Origin: Tissierella sp032104385
GTDB taxonomy: Bacteria > Bacillota > Clostridia > Tissierellales > Tissierellaceae
Assembly (NCBI RefSeq): GCF_032104385.1
Contig: NZ_DAMCHJ010000002.1
Coordinates: 62,001-126,000 of the forward strand
Direction: 5' to 3'
Length of the DNA stretch: 64,000 nt
Shown one piece after another: positions 17,545 through 24,817 of this stretch (within the stretch, counting starts at the first letter, position 1; every line of letters starts with the position of its first letter). The notes below the pieces were generated by a model that did no database searches, had not been told where the DNA came from, and was given only the letters and a program-made list of their open reading frames with translations. A program made the position numbers and the translations under genes.

Positions 17545-18243
17545 CTAAATTACAGCTGCTACTATCATGCCAACTATCATAGCTAAACCTAAGTTGTATT
17601 CTTTTAATTTGGGGACTTTATCAGAAACAATTTCTAATATAACCATTGAAATAGCTGCTGCAACTCCAGCCCAAAGTCTAGCTCCTCCTGCTAACAAATG
17701 TCCTGTTAAAAGATATCCTGATGTTCCTAAAATAGCTGCACCACAAATTTCACCCATAAGACGGGTATCTCCTTTGGCAACCTTATCCTTTATTGCACCA
17801 AGTTTATGAGTAAATAATCCACAGAATAATAACCATCCACAGCCATTCAATGTCATGGTCCATACTGAAGATGCGTATGCCTTAATTCCATATTCAGAAG
17901 AACCAAATTCTATGCCCATTGCCTTAGCACCAATTGTAGCTGCAGTTAATTCAGTAGGCGCTGCCCCAATAATTGATAATCTTAGCCATGACATTGGTCC
18001 TCCAATTACTGCCATCATTCCAAGCATAACAATGAAAACTGACACTGCAGGGCCTACAGCGGAAACTGCTCCAACTCTAAAAGCCTTTATACATTGTTCT
18101 CTAGTTAAATTTACTACTTTAACTTCACTAACATGGAATGCCTTTTTAGCAAAAATAATCCCTTGTATACCAGTTAATACAACTACGGGTACTGCCATTA
18201 TCCACATCCACGGATCATTAGCTACCTGTAAATAATCTTTCAT
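17545..18243 (-). CDS. DUF5058-like membrane protein, putative solute transporter subunit
   Basis: This 232-residue protein has about six to seven membrane segments and Gly/Ala-rich loops, including RVGAVSAVGPAVSVFIVMLG and GGPMSWLRLSIIGAAPTELT at about residues 57-105 and GTSGYLLTGHLLAGGARLWAG near 185. It matches what I recall of the DUF5058 family, found next to amidohydrolase genes in Firmicutes; a database search would settle this. I chose the ATG at 18243, five bases after AGGAGGG, rather than an upstream TTG-type start at 18270 that overlaps the terminator hairpin. It heads a three-gene set (17.5-16.5 kb) placed downstream of the amidase. Confidence 0.72.
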   Translation of the reverse strand: MKDYLQVANDPWMWIMAVPVVVLTGIQGIIFAKKAFHVSEVKVVNLTREQCIKAFRVGAVSAVGPAVSVFIVMLGMMAVIGGPMSWLRLSIIGAAPTELTAATIGAKAMGIEFGSSEYGIKAYASSVWTMTLNGCGWLLFCGLFTHKLGAIKDKVAKGDTRLMGEICGAAILGTSGYLLTGHLLAGGARLWAGVAAAISMVILEIVSDKVPKLKEYNLGLAMIVGMIVAAVI

Positions 18244-18260
18244 ATAAACCCTCCTATTGT

Positions 18261-18293
18261 AAAGGGACACTAATAAATTTTTAGTGTCCCTTT
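18261..18293 (-). terminator. Terminator-like hairpin between amidase and DUF5058 gene
   Basis: Thirteen-base perfect arms AAAGGGACACTAA / TTAGTGTCCCTTT with a seven-base loop, then TTTACAATAGG. It lies 38 bases past the restored amidase stop and directly before the DUF5058 ribosome binding site, so it probably attenuates readthrough rather than ending the operon. Confidence 0.65.
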
Positions 18294-18330
18294 GTATTAG
18301 TGTAATAAAAAATTATTTATACTACTAAGA

Positions 18331-19039
18331 TTATCTATTATATACGCTGCTATCTATACCCTCTAAGTATTTTATTACGTTTTCTAATGGCTCAACGTCT
18401 GCAAATTTAGCATCCAAATAAATTCCATTCAATAACTCCTGGTACTCTATCTCCTATAGTTCCTATAGGTACTATTGTCTTAAATCCATGTCCTGTTGAG
18501 TCCATAACTGTATGTCTAACACATGCACAAGCAGTAGCTCCCATTACAATTACAGTATCAACTCCTAAGAAATTTAAAGTTTGAGCTAAATGAGTCCCAA
18601 AGAAATTACTTGCATATTTTTTGTGGATAACTGGCTCTTCTGGTCTTGGTTTTAACTTAGGATCTATTTCCATCCAATCAGAGTTAATATCTAATGTATG
18701 CATAGGAATCTTTTCATCCCATCTTGGTAAATCCCATTGTTCTTTTCCAACATAACCTGTAGTAGTATGGAATATAGGAACCCCTGATTTTCTTGCAGCT
18801 TCTAGCACTTTAAGTGCATTAGCACAGATTTCATTATTATTTTCACATGTAAATGGATGACCATCTGACATCCAAGCCTTTGCCATGTCTACAGTAGTTA
18901 TTGCTGGTGCTTTACCATAACCCATTCTTCTTTGGAATCCTCTTTCTTTATAAATCTTACTTGCTTCTGCAAAGGCTTTTTGTAATAATTCTTGATCAAA
19001 TTCGTATTTTCCACCTTTATCTACAAATCTTTTATCCAT
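18331..19039 (-). CDS. N-carbamoylsarcosine amidase-like cysteine hydrolase, frameshifted near the C-terminus
   Basis: The isochorismatase-fold cysteine hydrolase family includes the amidase that converts N-carbamoylsarcosine to sarcosine, CO2 and NH3. The triad is visible: Asp51 (AITTVD), Lys140 or Lys141 (VIHKKYASNFFGT) and Cys173 (GATACACVRHT), at positions matching the Arthrobacter enzyme as I recall it. The frame ends early at 18407 (WNLFGC-stop). Dropping one G of the GG at 18414-18415 restores WNLF-DAKFADVEPL and a natural end at 18331, 235 residues in all. All catalytic residues precede the shift. The ATG at 19039 follows AGGGTGGAG. The family also contains nicotinamidase-like and YcaC-like enzymes, so the substrate rests partly on the neighbouring sarcosine reductase. 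Confidence 0.8.
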
Positions 19040-19100
19040 TAATAACTCCACCCTTTCAATATATTATTTTTTTGTCACACACAAATATTTCTAGATGTAA

Positions 19101-19117
19101 AACAAATTAGGCGCCAA
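19101..19117 (-). promoter_or_regulatory. Sigma-54 (-24/-12) promoter candidate of the amidase operon
   Basis: The minus strand reads TTGGCGCC-TAAT-TTGTT. The -24 element matches TGGC, and the spacing to TTG of the -12 element is exact; the usual GC at -12 is GT. It lies about 60 bases before the amidase start and downstream of two activator-site repeats. It also forms an 8-bp inverted repeat AACAAATT/AATTTGTT with the flanking bases. The neighbouring sigma-54 activator gene supports it. Confidence 0.65.
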
Positions 19118-19211
19118 TTTGTTTGTTAATTGTTTTACTTGTCTATATATAAAGCAAATATCATGCCAATTAATCTTATCTATTTTAGTGGCTTTATCAA
19201 TTAATTATTCT

Positions 19212-19241
19212 TATATTTGTTGCACCTATGCAACAAATATA
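19212..19241. promoter_or_regulatory. Upstream activating site 1 for the sigma-54 activator
   Basis: A perfect 13-bp inverted repeat, TATATTTGTTGCA-CCTA-TGCAACAAATATA, about 100 bases upstream of the -24/-12 site, the usual distance for enhancer-binding-protein sites. No T run follows on either strand, so it is not a terminator. Confidence 0.68.
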
Positions 19242-19302
19242 TATGAAAGAGTGGTTTTACCCCTTTATTTAAACATTTCAATTCGACACTATTTTTTCAA
19301 AG

Positions 19303-19318
19303 TGTTGCAATTATGCAT
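19303..19318. promoter_or_regulatory. Upstream activating site 2 (degenerate copy)
   Basis: TGTTGCA-ATTA-TGCAT repeats the core and the four-base spacing of the better site 75-90 bases away. Paired sites are normal for hexamer-forming sigma-54 activators. The stretch 19040-19343 holds these two sites and the -24/-12 promoter, and I see no gene in it. Confidence 0.5.
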
Positions 19319-19343
19319 AAGATTTTCCAAATAATCAACTCTC

Positions 19344-20732
19344 TTATTCAGAAATTCGATTTTCTAATCCATATTTTTTTATTTTTCTTGATAAAGTTGA
19401 ATAATGAACTCCTAAAGCTAAGGCAGCTTGTCTTATAGATGGGTAATTTCTTAGTGTTGATGATATCAAGGCTTTCTCATATAGCTCTGTCATATATGTT
19501 AGTTTTGACGTTACTTCTAATCCTTCTATGGAAAAGTTATTTTGTATTTGTTCTGTAATAACTTGTGGTGGTAATTGTTCAATATCTATTTCATCTCCAA
19601 TATTCATTATAAATAAGTATTCTACTAAGTTTTGTAATTCACGTACATTTCCTGGCCAAGAATATGACTTTAAAATATTCATAGCCTCTTGAGTTATAAT
19701 CATAGTTTTTTTATATTTTCTATTTAATTTTTCTAAAAAAAACTGAATTAATTCTGATATATCTTCTGCCCTTTGTCTAAGAGGGGGAATATTTATTGGA
19801 ATAACATTTAATCTAAAAAATAAATCTTCCCTAAAGTTTCCCTCTGAAACTTCCTTTTTTAAATCTTTATTAGTAGCCGCCAGTACTCTTACGTTAAGAG
19901 AAGTTGGTTTCTTAGCTCCAATTCTAAAGACTTCTTTTTCTTGAAGAACCCTAAGTAATTTAGATTGTACTGGCAAAGGTAACTCTCCAATTTCGTCTAA
20001 TAATATAGTACCATTATTAGCCAACTCAAACATACCCGGCTTTCCTTCTTTTGAGGCACCTGTAAAGGAACCCTCCATATAACCAAATAACTCAGATTCA
20101 AATAGTTCTTTTGGTATCGCTGCACAGTTTACTCTTATAAAAGCTTCATTTTTTCTTGGACTTTCATTATGAATAAACTTAGCCAACACTTCCTTTCCTG
20201 TGCCTGACTCACCATATATCAAAACTGTACTATCGAAAACAGCTGCCTTAGAGGCAAGTTTTATGGTTTTTTTCATAATTTCACTTACATAAATAAAACC
20301 TTCATGATATAGTGCTTGCTCTCTTAAGATTTTAATCTCATGGGTATATTTTTTTGTAAGTATTTTAGTTTCAATCAATTCATTTCTTAAATGAACTAAT
20401 TCTGTAATATTTCTTGTATTACATACAACTCCTACTAAAGACTTACTTTCATCATATATCGGATTAGCTGTAGTTAAAGCAGATTTACCAGTTACATATT
20501 TATGAATTAATGATACTGGTTTCTCATCCTTTAACACAGATAGAGAAGCAGCTTTATTTATTATACCTTCTTCTAATAAATCTTGTAGATTTTTACCAAG
20601 AATATCCTTTTTTTTCAAACCTGTAGTGGTTTCATAGGCTGTATTTACATAAGTAACATTTCCTTCAATATCCGAAATAAGTATACCATCTGATGAAAAC
20701 TCCATAGCTGACATTAATATATTTATATCCAT
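19344..20732 (-). CDS. Sigma-54-dependent transcriptional activator (PAS-AAA-Fis/TyrR HTH)
   Basis: This 462-residue activator has three parts: an N-terminal PAS sensor (about residues 1-115; SSDGILISDIEGNVTYVN, then the closing LVGVVCNTRNITE), a central AAA+ domain and a C-terminal HTH (last 45 residues, SIRQAALALGVHYSTLSRKI). The AAA+ domain has Walker A GESGTGKE near 173, the sigma-54-contacting loop EGSFTGA in place of GAFTGA, Walker B TILLDEIGELP, and WPGNVREL. The PAS domain may bind a small ligand. The likely target is the amidase promoter about 230 bases downstream, which carries matching repeat sites. The ATG at 20732 has GGAGGGAGATAGCT in front; the frame back to 20783 runs through a stem-loop and is rejected. 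Confidence 0.92.
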   Translation of the reverse strand: MDINILMSAMEFSSDGILISDIEGNVTYVNTAYETTTGLKKKDILGKNLQDLLEEGIINKAASLSVLKDEKPVSLIHKYVTGKSALTTANPIYDESKSLVGVVCNTRNITELVHLRNELIETKILTKKYTHEIKILREQALYHEGFIYVSEIMKKTIKLASKAAVFDSTVLIYGESGTGKEVLAKFIHNESPRKNEAFIRVNCAAIPKELFESELFGYMEGSFTGASKEGKPGMFELANNGTILLDEIGELPLPVQSKLLRVLQEKEVFRIGAKKPTSLNVRVLAATNKDLKKEVSEGNFREDLFFRLNVIPINIPPLRQRAEDISELIQFFLEKLNRKYKKTMIITQEAMNILKSYSWPGNVRELQNLVEYLFIMNIGDEIDIEQLPPQVITEQIQNNFSIEGLEVTSKLTYMTELYEKALISSTLRNYPSIRQAALALGVHYSTLSRKIKKYGLENRISE

Positions 20733-20759
20733 AGCTATCTCCCTCCATCTATCTATAAC

Positions 20760-20797
20760 AATAACTTCACTTTTTGACATCAAAAAGTGAAGTTATT
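20760..20797 (-). terminator. 17-bp perfect stem-loop between aldo-keto reductase and activator
   Basis: AATAACTTCACTTTTTG and CAAAAAGTGAAGTTATT with a four-base loop, ten bases after the aldo-keto reductase stop. The three-prime flank GTTATAGATAG is only weakly T-rich. It shares its ends and downstream flank with the stem-loop at 45371-45415. Confidence 0.6.
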
Positions 20798-20806
20798 GAA
20801 ATTTAA

Positions 20807-21817
20807 CTATCCTAACTTTTCTACTACATTTTTAAGCATCTTCCTTATTGGAAGATTATAAGGACATTTAGTCTCACATAGACCACATTCTACACAATGC
20901 ACTGCCCTTTTTTCCATTGCATCATATCGTGATTTAGCCCAATCCTTTAGATCATATCTAGTATAATAACCCTCCATTAAAAATTGCACTGGTATATCTA
21001 TGCCTTGAGGACATGGTAAACAATAGCCGCATCGTCTGCAAAATTGAGAGCCTAATGAATTTGACTCTCCACGTAATATTTCCTCTTCTTCAGCTGTTAA
21101 TTTCCTTTTATTTATGCCTACAGATGCATTAGAACTTACTTGTTCTAATGTATCCATTCCTGGAATAACTACGGATATATTAGGATTGTCCACTATGAAT
21201 CTAAGGGACAATTCTCCATTGGTAATTGCACCTCCTGCCAATGGTTTCATAACTATTACTCCGATGTTCATTTCCTTAGCTTTTTTAAATACTTCTTCTG
21301 CTTGACGTTCCACAGGATTATATGGACATTGTATTGTTGAAAATTCTCCTGTATCTATAGCTTTATCTAAAATTTCTGGACTATGGGATGTTATTCCTAT
21401 TTCTTTTATTACACCTTTCTCTTTAACTTCTTTTAGCGCTTTAAGTCCACCATTTTCACTTAAAATAAAATCTAATTCTTCAAAACTTCTAATATTATGA
21501 AATTGAAATAAGTCTATATAATCAGTTCTAAGATTTTTTAAGCTTATACTTAATTCTTCAAGTATTCCATTATAATCTCTTTTCATAGATTTTGTTGCTA
21601 AAACAAATTTATCCCTGCCTACTTTTTCTAATGCTTCACCTATTAAAGATTCAGATTGATTATACCCTCTAGCAGTATCTATAAAGTTTATCCCTCTATT
21701 ATATGATTCTTGAATCAGCTTAACCGCCATCTCATTATCTACTCTTTGTATAGGAATTCCTCCAAATCCAATTGTAGATACTTCTAGATTAGTTTTTCCT
21801 AGTGTTCTCTTTTCCAA
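20807..21817 (-). CDS. Aldo/keto reductase with C-terminal 2[4Fe-4S] ferredoxin domain
   Basis: This 336-residue protein has an NADPH-dependent TIM barrel (residues 1-255) with the AKR landmarks FIDTARGYNQSESLIG (catalytic Asp-Tyr), LATKSMKRDYN and the IQCPYNPVERQ region, fused to a ferredoxin-like tail. The tail has CRRCGYCLPCPQGIDIP near residue 261 and CVECGLCETKCPYNLPI near 308, enough for two clusters. Members of this AKR-ferredoxin group occur widely in anaerobes; the substrate is unknown. The start is TTG at 21817 after AGGGGGTATTAAA. It is the last gene of the dnaE-pfkA-pyk transcript, 15 bases after pyk. Confidence 0.88.
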   Translation of the reverse strand: MEKRTLGKTNLEVSTIGFGGIPIQRVDNEMAVKLIQESYNRGINFIDTARGYNQSESLIGEALEKVGRDKFVLATKSMKRDYNGILEELSISLKNLRTDYIDLFQFHNIRSFEELDFILSENGGLKALKEVKEKGVIKEIGITSHSPEILDKAIDTGEFSTIQCPYNPVERQAEEVFKKAKEMNIGVIVMKPLAGGAITNGELSLRFIVDNPNISVVIPGMDTLEQVSSNASVGINKRKLTAEEEEILRGESNSLGSQFCRRCGYCLPCPQGIDIPVQFLMEGYYTRYDLKDWAKSRYDAMEKRAVHCVECGLCETKCPYNLPIRKMLKNVVEKLG

Positions 21818-21831
21818 TTTAATACCCCCTA

Positions 21832-23589
21832 TTATAGAACCCTTGCCTCACCTTTATATACAAGCCCCGTAGTACTATCCACTGTAATTATCTCTCCATC
21901 TTGTAATATAGTTGTAGCATCTTCTGCACCTACTATAGTTGGCTTATTAAGATTTAGTCCTACAATGGCCGCATGGGATGTGAGTCCTCCTTGTTCTGTT
22001 ATAATAGCTGATGCTCTCTCCATAAAACTTACCATTTCTCTATGAGTATCCTTACTAACTATAACATCTCCGTCTTTAAATTTTGCAATCAATTCCTCTT
22101 CCGTATCTGCAATACAAACTCGACCCAAGGTGGAATCCTTTCCTATTCCCATTCCTTTTAACAAAGTTTTTCCTATGGTGTGTACTTTTATTAAATTAGT
22201 AGACCCAGAAGTCCCCACAGGAATACCAGCTGTTATAACAACTAAATCTCCTTCTTTTACATAATTTTCATTTACTGCTGATTGTATAGAAAATTCTATT
22301 ACATCATCAGTTGAATTGCTATAAGGTGATAAGACTGGATAAACTCCCCATACTAAGGACAATCTTCTCATAACAGACTCTGTAGTTGTTGCCGCTATTA
22401 TAGGTGATTTTGGTCTAAATTTGGATATAGCCTTGGATGTATATCCTGATGATGTAGCTGTAATTATGGCAGATGCCTCCAAATCCATTGCAGTAGTACA
22501 AGTAGCCTTTCCAATGGCATTAGTTGTAGATACTTCTGTTATTGCCACCTTAGAGCTTAATATTTCACTATAATTTAAAGATTCCTCAGTTCTTATGGCG
22601 ATATTATACATAGTTTTTACTGATTCTATTGGATATTTTCCTGCTGCTGTTTCTCCAGACAACATAATTGCACTACTTCCATCAAGAATAGCATTTGCAA
22701 CATCAGTTACTTCTGCCCTTGTAGGTCTTGGGTTTCTCATCATAGAATCTAGCATTTGAGTGGCTGTAATAACAGGTTTTCCTACTAAATTAGATTTTTT
22801 AATAAGCTCCTTTTGTACAATTGGTATCTCTTCCGTTTGTATCTCTACACCTAAGTCTCCTCTAGCCACCATTATTCCATCAGATGCAGCAAGTATTTCA
22901 TCAATATTATCTACACCCTCTTGATTTTCTATTTTGGAAATTATCTCTATGACATTTCCATTATTTTCTTCTAAAATTTTTCTTATTTCTAAAACATCAG
23001 ATGCTTTTCTAACAAAGGAAGCTGCAATAAAATCAATATCATTTTCAATTCCAAAGAGTATATCATCTACATCCTTTTTAGTAATTGATGGTAGGTTGAT
23101 TTTTACATTAGGTACATTTACACCTTTGTGATTTTTTAAAGTTCCATTATTTAATGCTATACAGTTTATATCAGTATTATCAATTATATCTAATACTCTA
23201 AACTCTACTAATCCATCATCTATTAATATCCTGCTTCCTTTTTCCACATCATTAGGTAATCCATCGTAGGAAATAGATACTATGCTCTTATCTCCTAATA
23301 TATCCCTAGTAGTTAGAGTTAATATATCCCCTTCTTCTATTTCTATAGTTCCATCCTTAAAATCTCCTAGCCTTATTTCTGGTCCCTTTGTATCTAACAT
23401 AATACCTATAGGCATATTAAATTCTTCTCTAACCTTCTTTATATTATCTATTCTTCTTTTATGCTCTTCATGACTTCCATGGGAAAAATTCAGTCTACAA
23501 ACATTTAATCCATTCAAAAATAATTCTCTCAATATATCTTGTGACTCTGATGCTGGACCTATAGTACATACTATTTTTGTTTTCTTCAT
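21832..23589 (-). CDS. pyk: Pyruvate kinase with extra C-terminal PEP-utiliser domain
   Basis: Pyruvate kinase transfers phosphate from PEP to ADP at the end of glycolysis. The 585-residue chain shows MKKTKIVCTIGPAS, MLDTKGPEIRLG, the active-site MVARGDLGVEI and the ITATQMLDSM ... RAEVTDVANAILDG block. The last 110 residues form a PEP-utilising swivelling domain with the phospho-histidine motif GGLTSHAAIVG, as in Bacillus and Geobacillus enzymes of this length. It lies 12 bases downstream of pfkA with an AGGAGGAG site, giving paired expression of the two irreversible glycolytic steps. Confidence 0.96.
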   Translation of the reverse strand: MKKTKIVCTIGPASESQDILRELFLNGLNVCRLNFSHGSHEEHKRRIDNIKKVREEFNMPIGIMLDTKGPEIRLGDFKDGTIEIEEGDILTLTTRDILGDKSIVSISYDGLPNDVEKGSRILIDDGLVEFRVLDIIDNTDINCIALNNGTLKNHKGVNVPNVKINLPSITKKDVDDILFGIENDIDFIAASFVRKASDVLEIRKILEENNGNVIEIISKIENQEGVDNIDEILAASDGIMVARGDLGVEIQTEEIPIVQKELIKKSNLVGKPVITATQMLDSMMRNPRPTRAEVTDVANAILDGSSAIMLSGETAAGKYPIESVKTMYNIAIRTEESLNYSEILSSKVAITEVSTTNAIGKATCTTAMDLEASAIITATSSGYTSKAISKFRPKSPIIAATTTESVMRRLSLVWGVYPVLSPYSNSTDDVIEFSIQSAVNENYVKEGDLVVITAGIPVGTSGSTNLIKVHTIGKTLLKGMGIGKDSTLGRVCIADTEEELIAKFKDGDVIVSKDTHREMVSFMERASAIITEQGGLTSHAAIVGLNLNKPTIVGAEDATTILQDGEIITVDSTTGLVYKGEARVL

Positions 23590-23601
23590 TTATTACTCCT
23601 C

Positions 23602-24561
23602 CTATATAGATAATATTCGTGCAGTGTTGTACATATCAATATCAAATTCCTTTTTCATTTCCAAAGCTTCCTTAATATCTATATCAACTATGTGATTACA
23701 TTTAATACCCAATGCTCTATCTGTTTTACCTTCCTTTAACAACTCAATGGCTTTATTTCCCATTTTGCTAGCTATAATTCTATCATAGGATGTAGGATTG
23801 CCTCCTCTTTGAATATATCCTAGGATTGTAACTCTAGTGTCTATGCCAGTTTTTTCTTCAATTGACTTAGATACATCATAAGCATTACCCACACCTTCAG
23901 CTAAAACGATTATATGATGAAGTTTTCCCCTGTTTTTACCTTGAATCGCCTTTTTACATACTTCATCTATATTAAAATCCACCTCTGGAACTATTATACT
24001 CTCGGCTCCTCCTGCAAGACCTGCATATAAGGCAATATCTCCGCAATGCCTGCCCATAACTTCTATAACATTAGCCCTTCCATGGGATGTAGAAGTATCT
24101 CTAATTTTTGATATAGCGTCCACTACAGTTTCTACAGCTGTAAAAAAGCCAATAGTAAAATCAGAAAATCCACAATCATTATCAATTGTACAAGGGATAC
24201 CAATAGTCGGTATTCCAGCATTTGATAATTCTCTAGCACCTTTTAAAGTACCATCACCACCTAATACTACCAGTCCATCTATGCCAAATACCTCCAATAC
24301 ATTTAACGCCTTTTCAAAACCTTCCTTAGTCTTAAATTCATCAGAGCGGGCAGATCTAAGCATAGTTCCACCTCTATGTATAATATCTGCAACAGATGAA
24401 AGGTTCATATCATCTATATCTCCATTTATTAAACCACTATATCCTTGCCTTATTCCCATCATCCTAAAACCGTTAAATATGCCTGCTCTAACTACGGCTC
24501 TAATGGCAGCATTCATACCTGGGGCATCTCCCCCGCTAGTTAGCACTCCTATAGTTTTCAT
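23602..24561 (-). CDS. pfkA: 6-phosphofructokinase
   Basis: This ATP-dependent enzyme phosphorylates fructose 6-phosphate to the 1,6-bisphosphate. At 319 residues it has the standard size. Key motifs are IGVLTSGGDAPGMNAAIRAV at the N-terminus, LGGDGTLKGA (metal/ATP), TIDND with the catalytic Asp near residue 126, SHGRANVIEVMGRHCGD and the GYIQRGGNPTSYDRIIA fructose-phosphate site. The stretch just after the catalytic Asp (NDCGFSDFTIGFFTA) departs from the usual NDIxGTDxTIGFDTA, which could alter allostery or kinetics. It lies between a small conserved-type gene and pyk. Confidence 0.95.
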   Translation of the reverse strand: MKTIGVLTSGGDAPGMNAAIRAVVRAGIFNGFRMMGIRQGYSGLINGDIDDMNLSSVADIIHRGGTMLRSARSDEFKTKEGFEKALNVLEVFGIDGLVVLGGDGTLKGARELSNAGIPTIGIPCTIDNDCGFSDFTIGFFTAVETVVDAISKIRDTSTSHGRANVIEVMGRHCGDIALYAGLAGGAESIIVPEVDFNIDEVCKKAIQGKNRGKLHHIIVLAEGVGNAYDVSKSIEEKTGIDTRVTILGYIQRGGNPTSYDRIIASKMGNKAIELLKEGKTDRALGIKCNHIVDIDIKEALEMKKEFDIDMYNTARILSI

Positions 24562-24582
24562 AAAATTCCCCCTTATTTACAA

Positions 24583-24777
24583 TTAAATTATTCCTAATTC
24601 AATCATTGCATTTTGTATGTCTTCTGCTTCAAATTCCGGGGCTAATATTTCATAAAGTTCTTCTTCACCCTCTTGAGCAAAATATTTTATTTTTACTAAA
24701 AATCCTTCTGCTTTAAGTTTTCTTTCTACTTCATATGCATTATCTAATCCTGTAGCCATATAAACGGCTGTCCACAT
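24583..24777 (-). CDS. Small acidic protein between dnaE and pfkA
   Basis: The 64-residue protein begins MWTAVYMATGLDNAYEVERK and ends EILAPEFEAEDIQNAMIELG. The pattern (a TA-VYMA strand, a helix carrying -EVERKLKAEGF-, a second strand, a final helix) looks like the small DUF2007-type ferredoxin-like fold, but I cannot confirm it. The ATG follows AAAGGAG, 40 bases after the dnaE stop and 21 before pfkA, so it belongs to this operon. Confidence 0.72.
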   Translation of the reverse strand: MWTAVYMATGLDNAYEVERKLKAEGFLVKIKYFAQEGEEELYEILAPEFEAEDIQNAMIELGII

Positions 24778-24817
24778 ATTAAAGCAACTCCTTTTGAGAA
24801 TTTAGAATTAAAATAAT

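Noticed and set aside
19212..19241. 13-bp inverted repeat as the terminator of the sigma-54 activator
   Set aside because: No T run on either strand, and a second copy of its core nearby plus a -24/-12 box fit an activator site better.
20733..20783. Longer N-terminus of the sigma-54 activator (start at 20783 or 20780)
   Set aside because: It would run through a perfect 17-bp stem-loop; the ATG at 20732 has a clear ribosome binding site.
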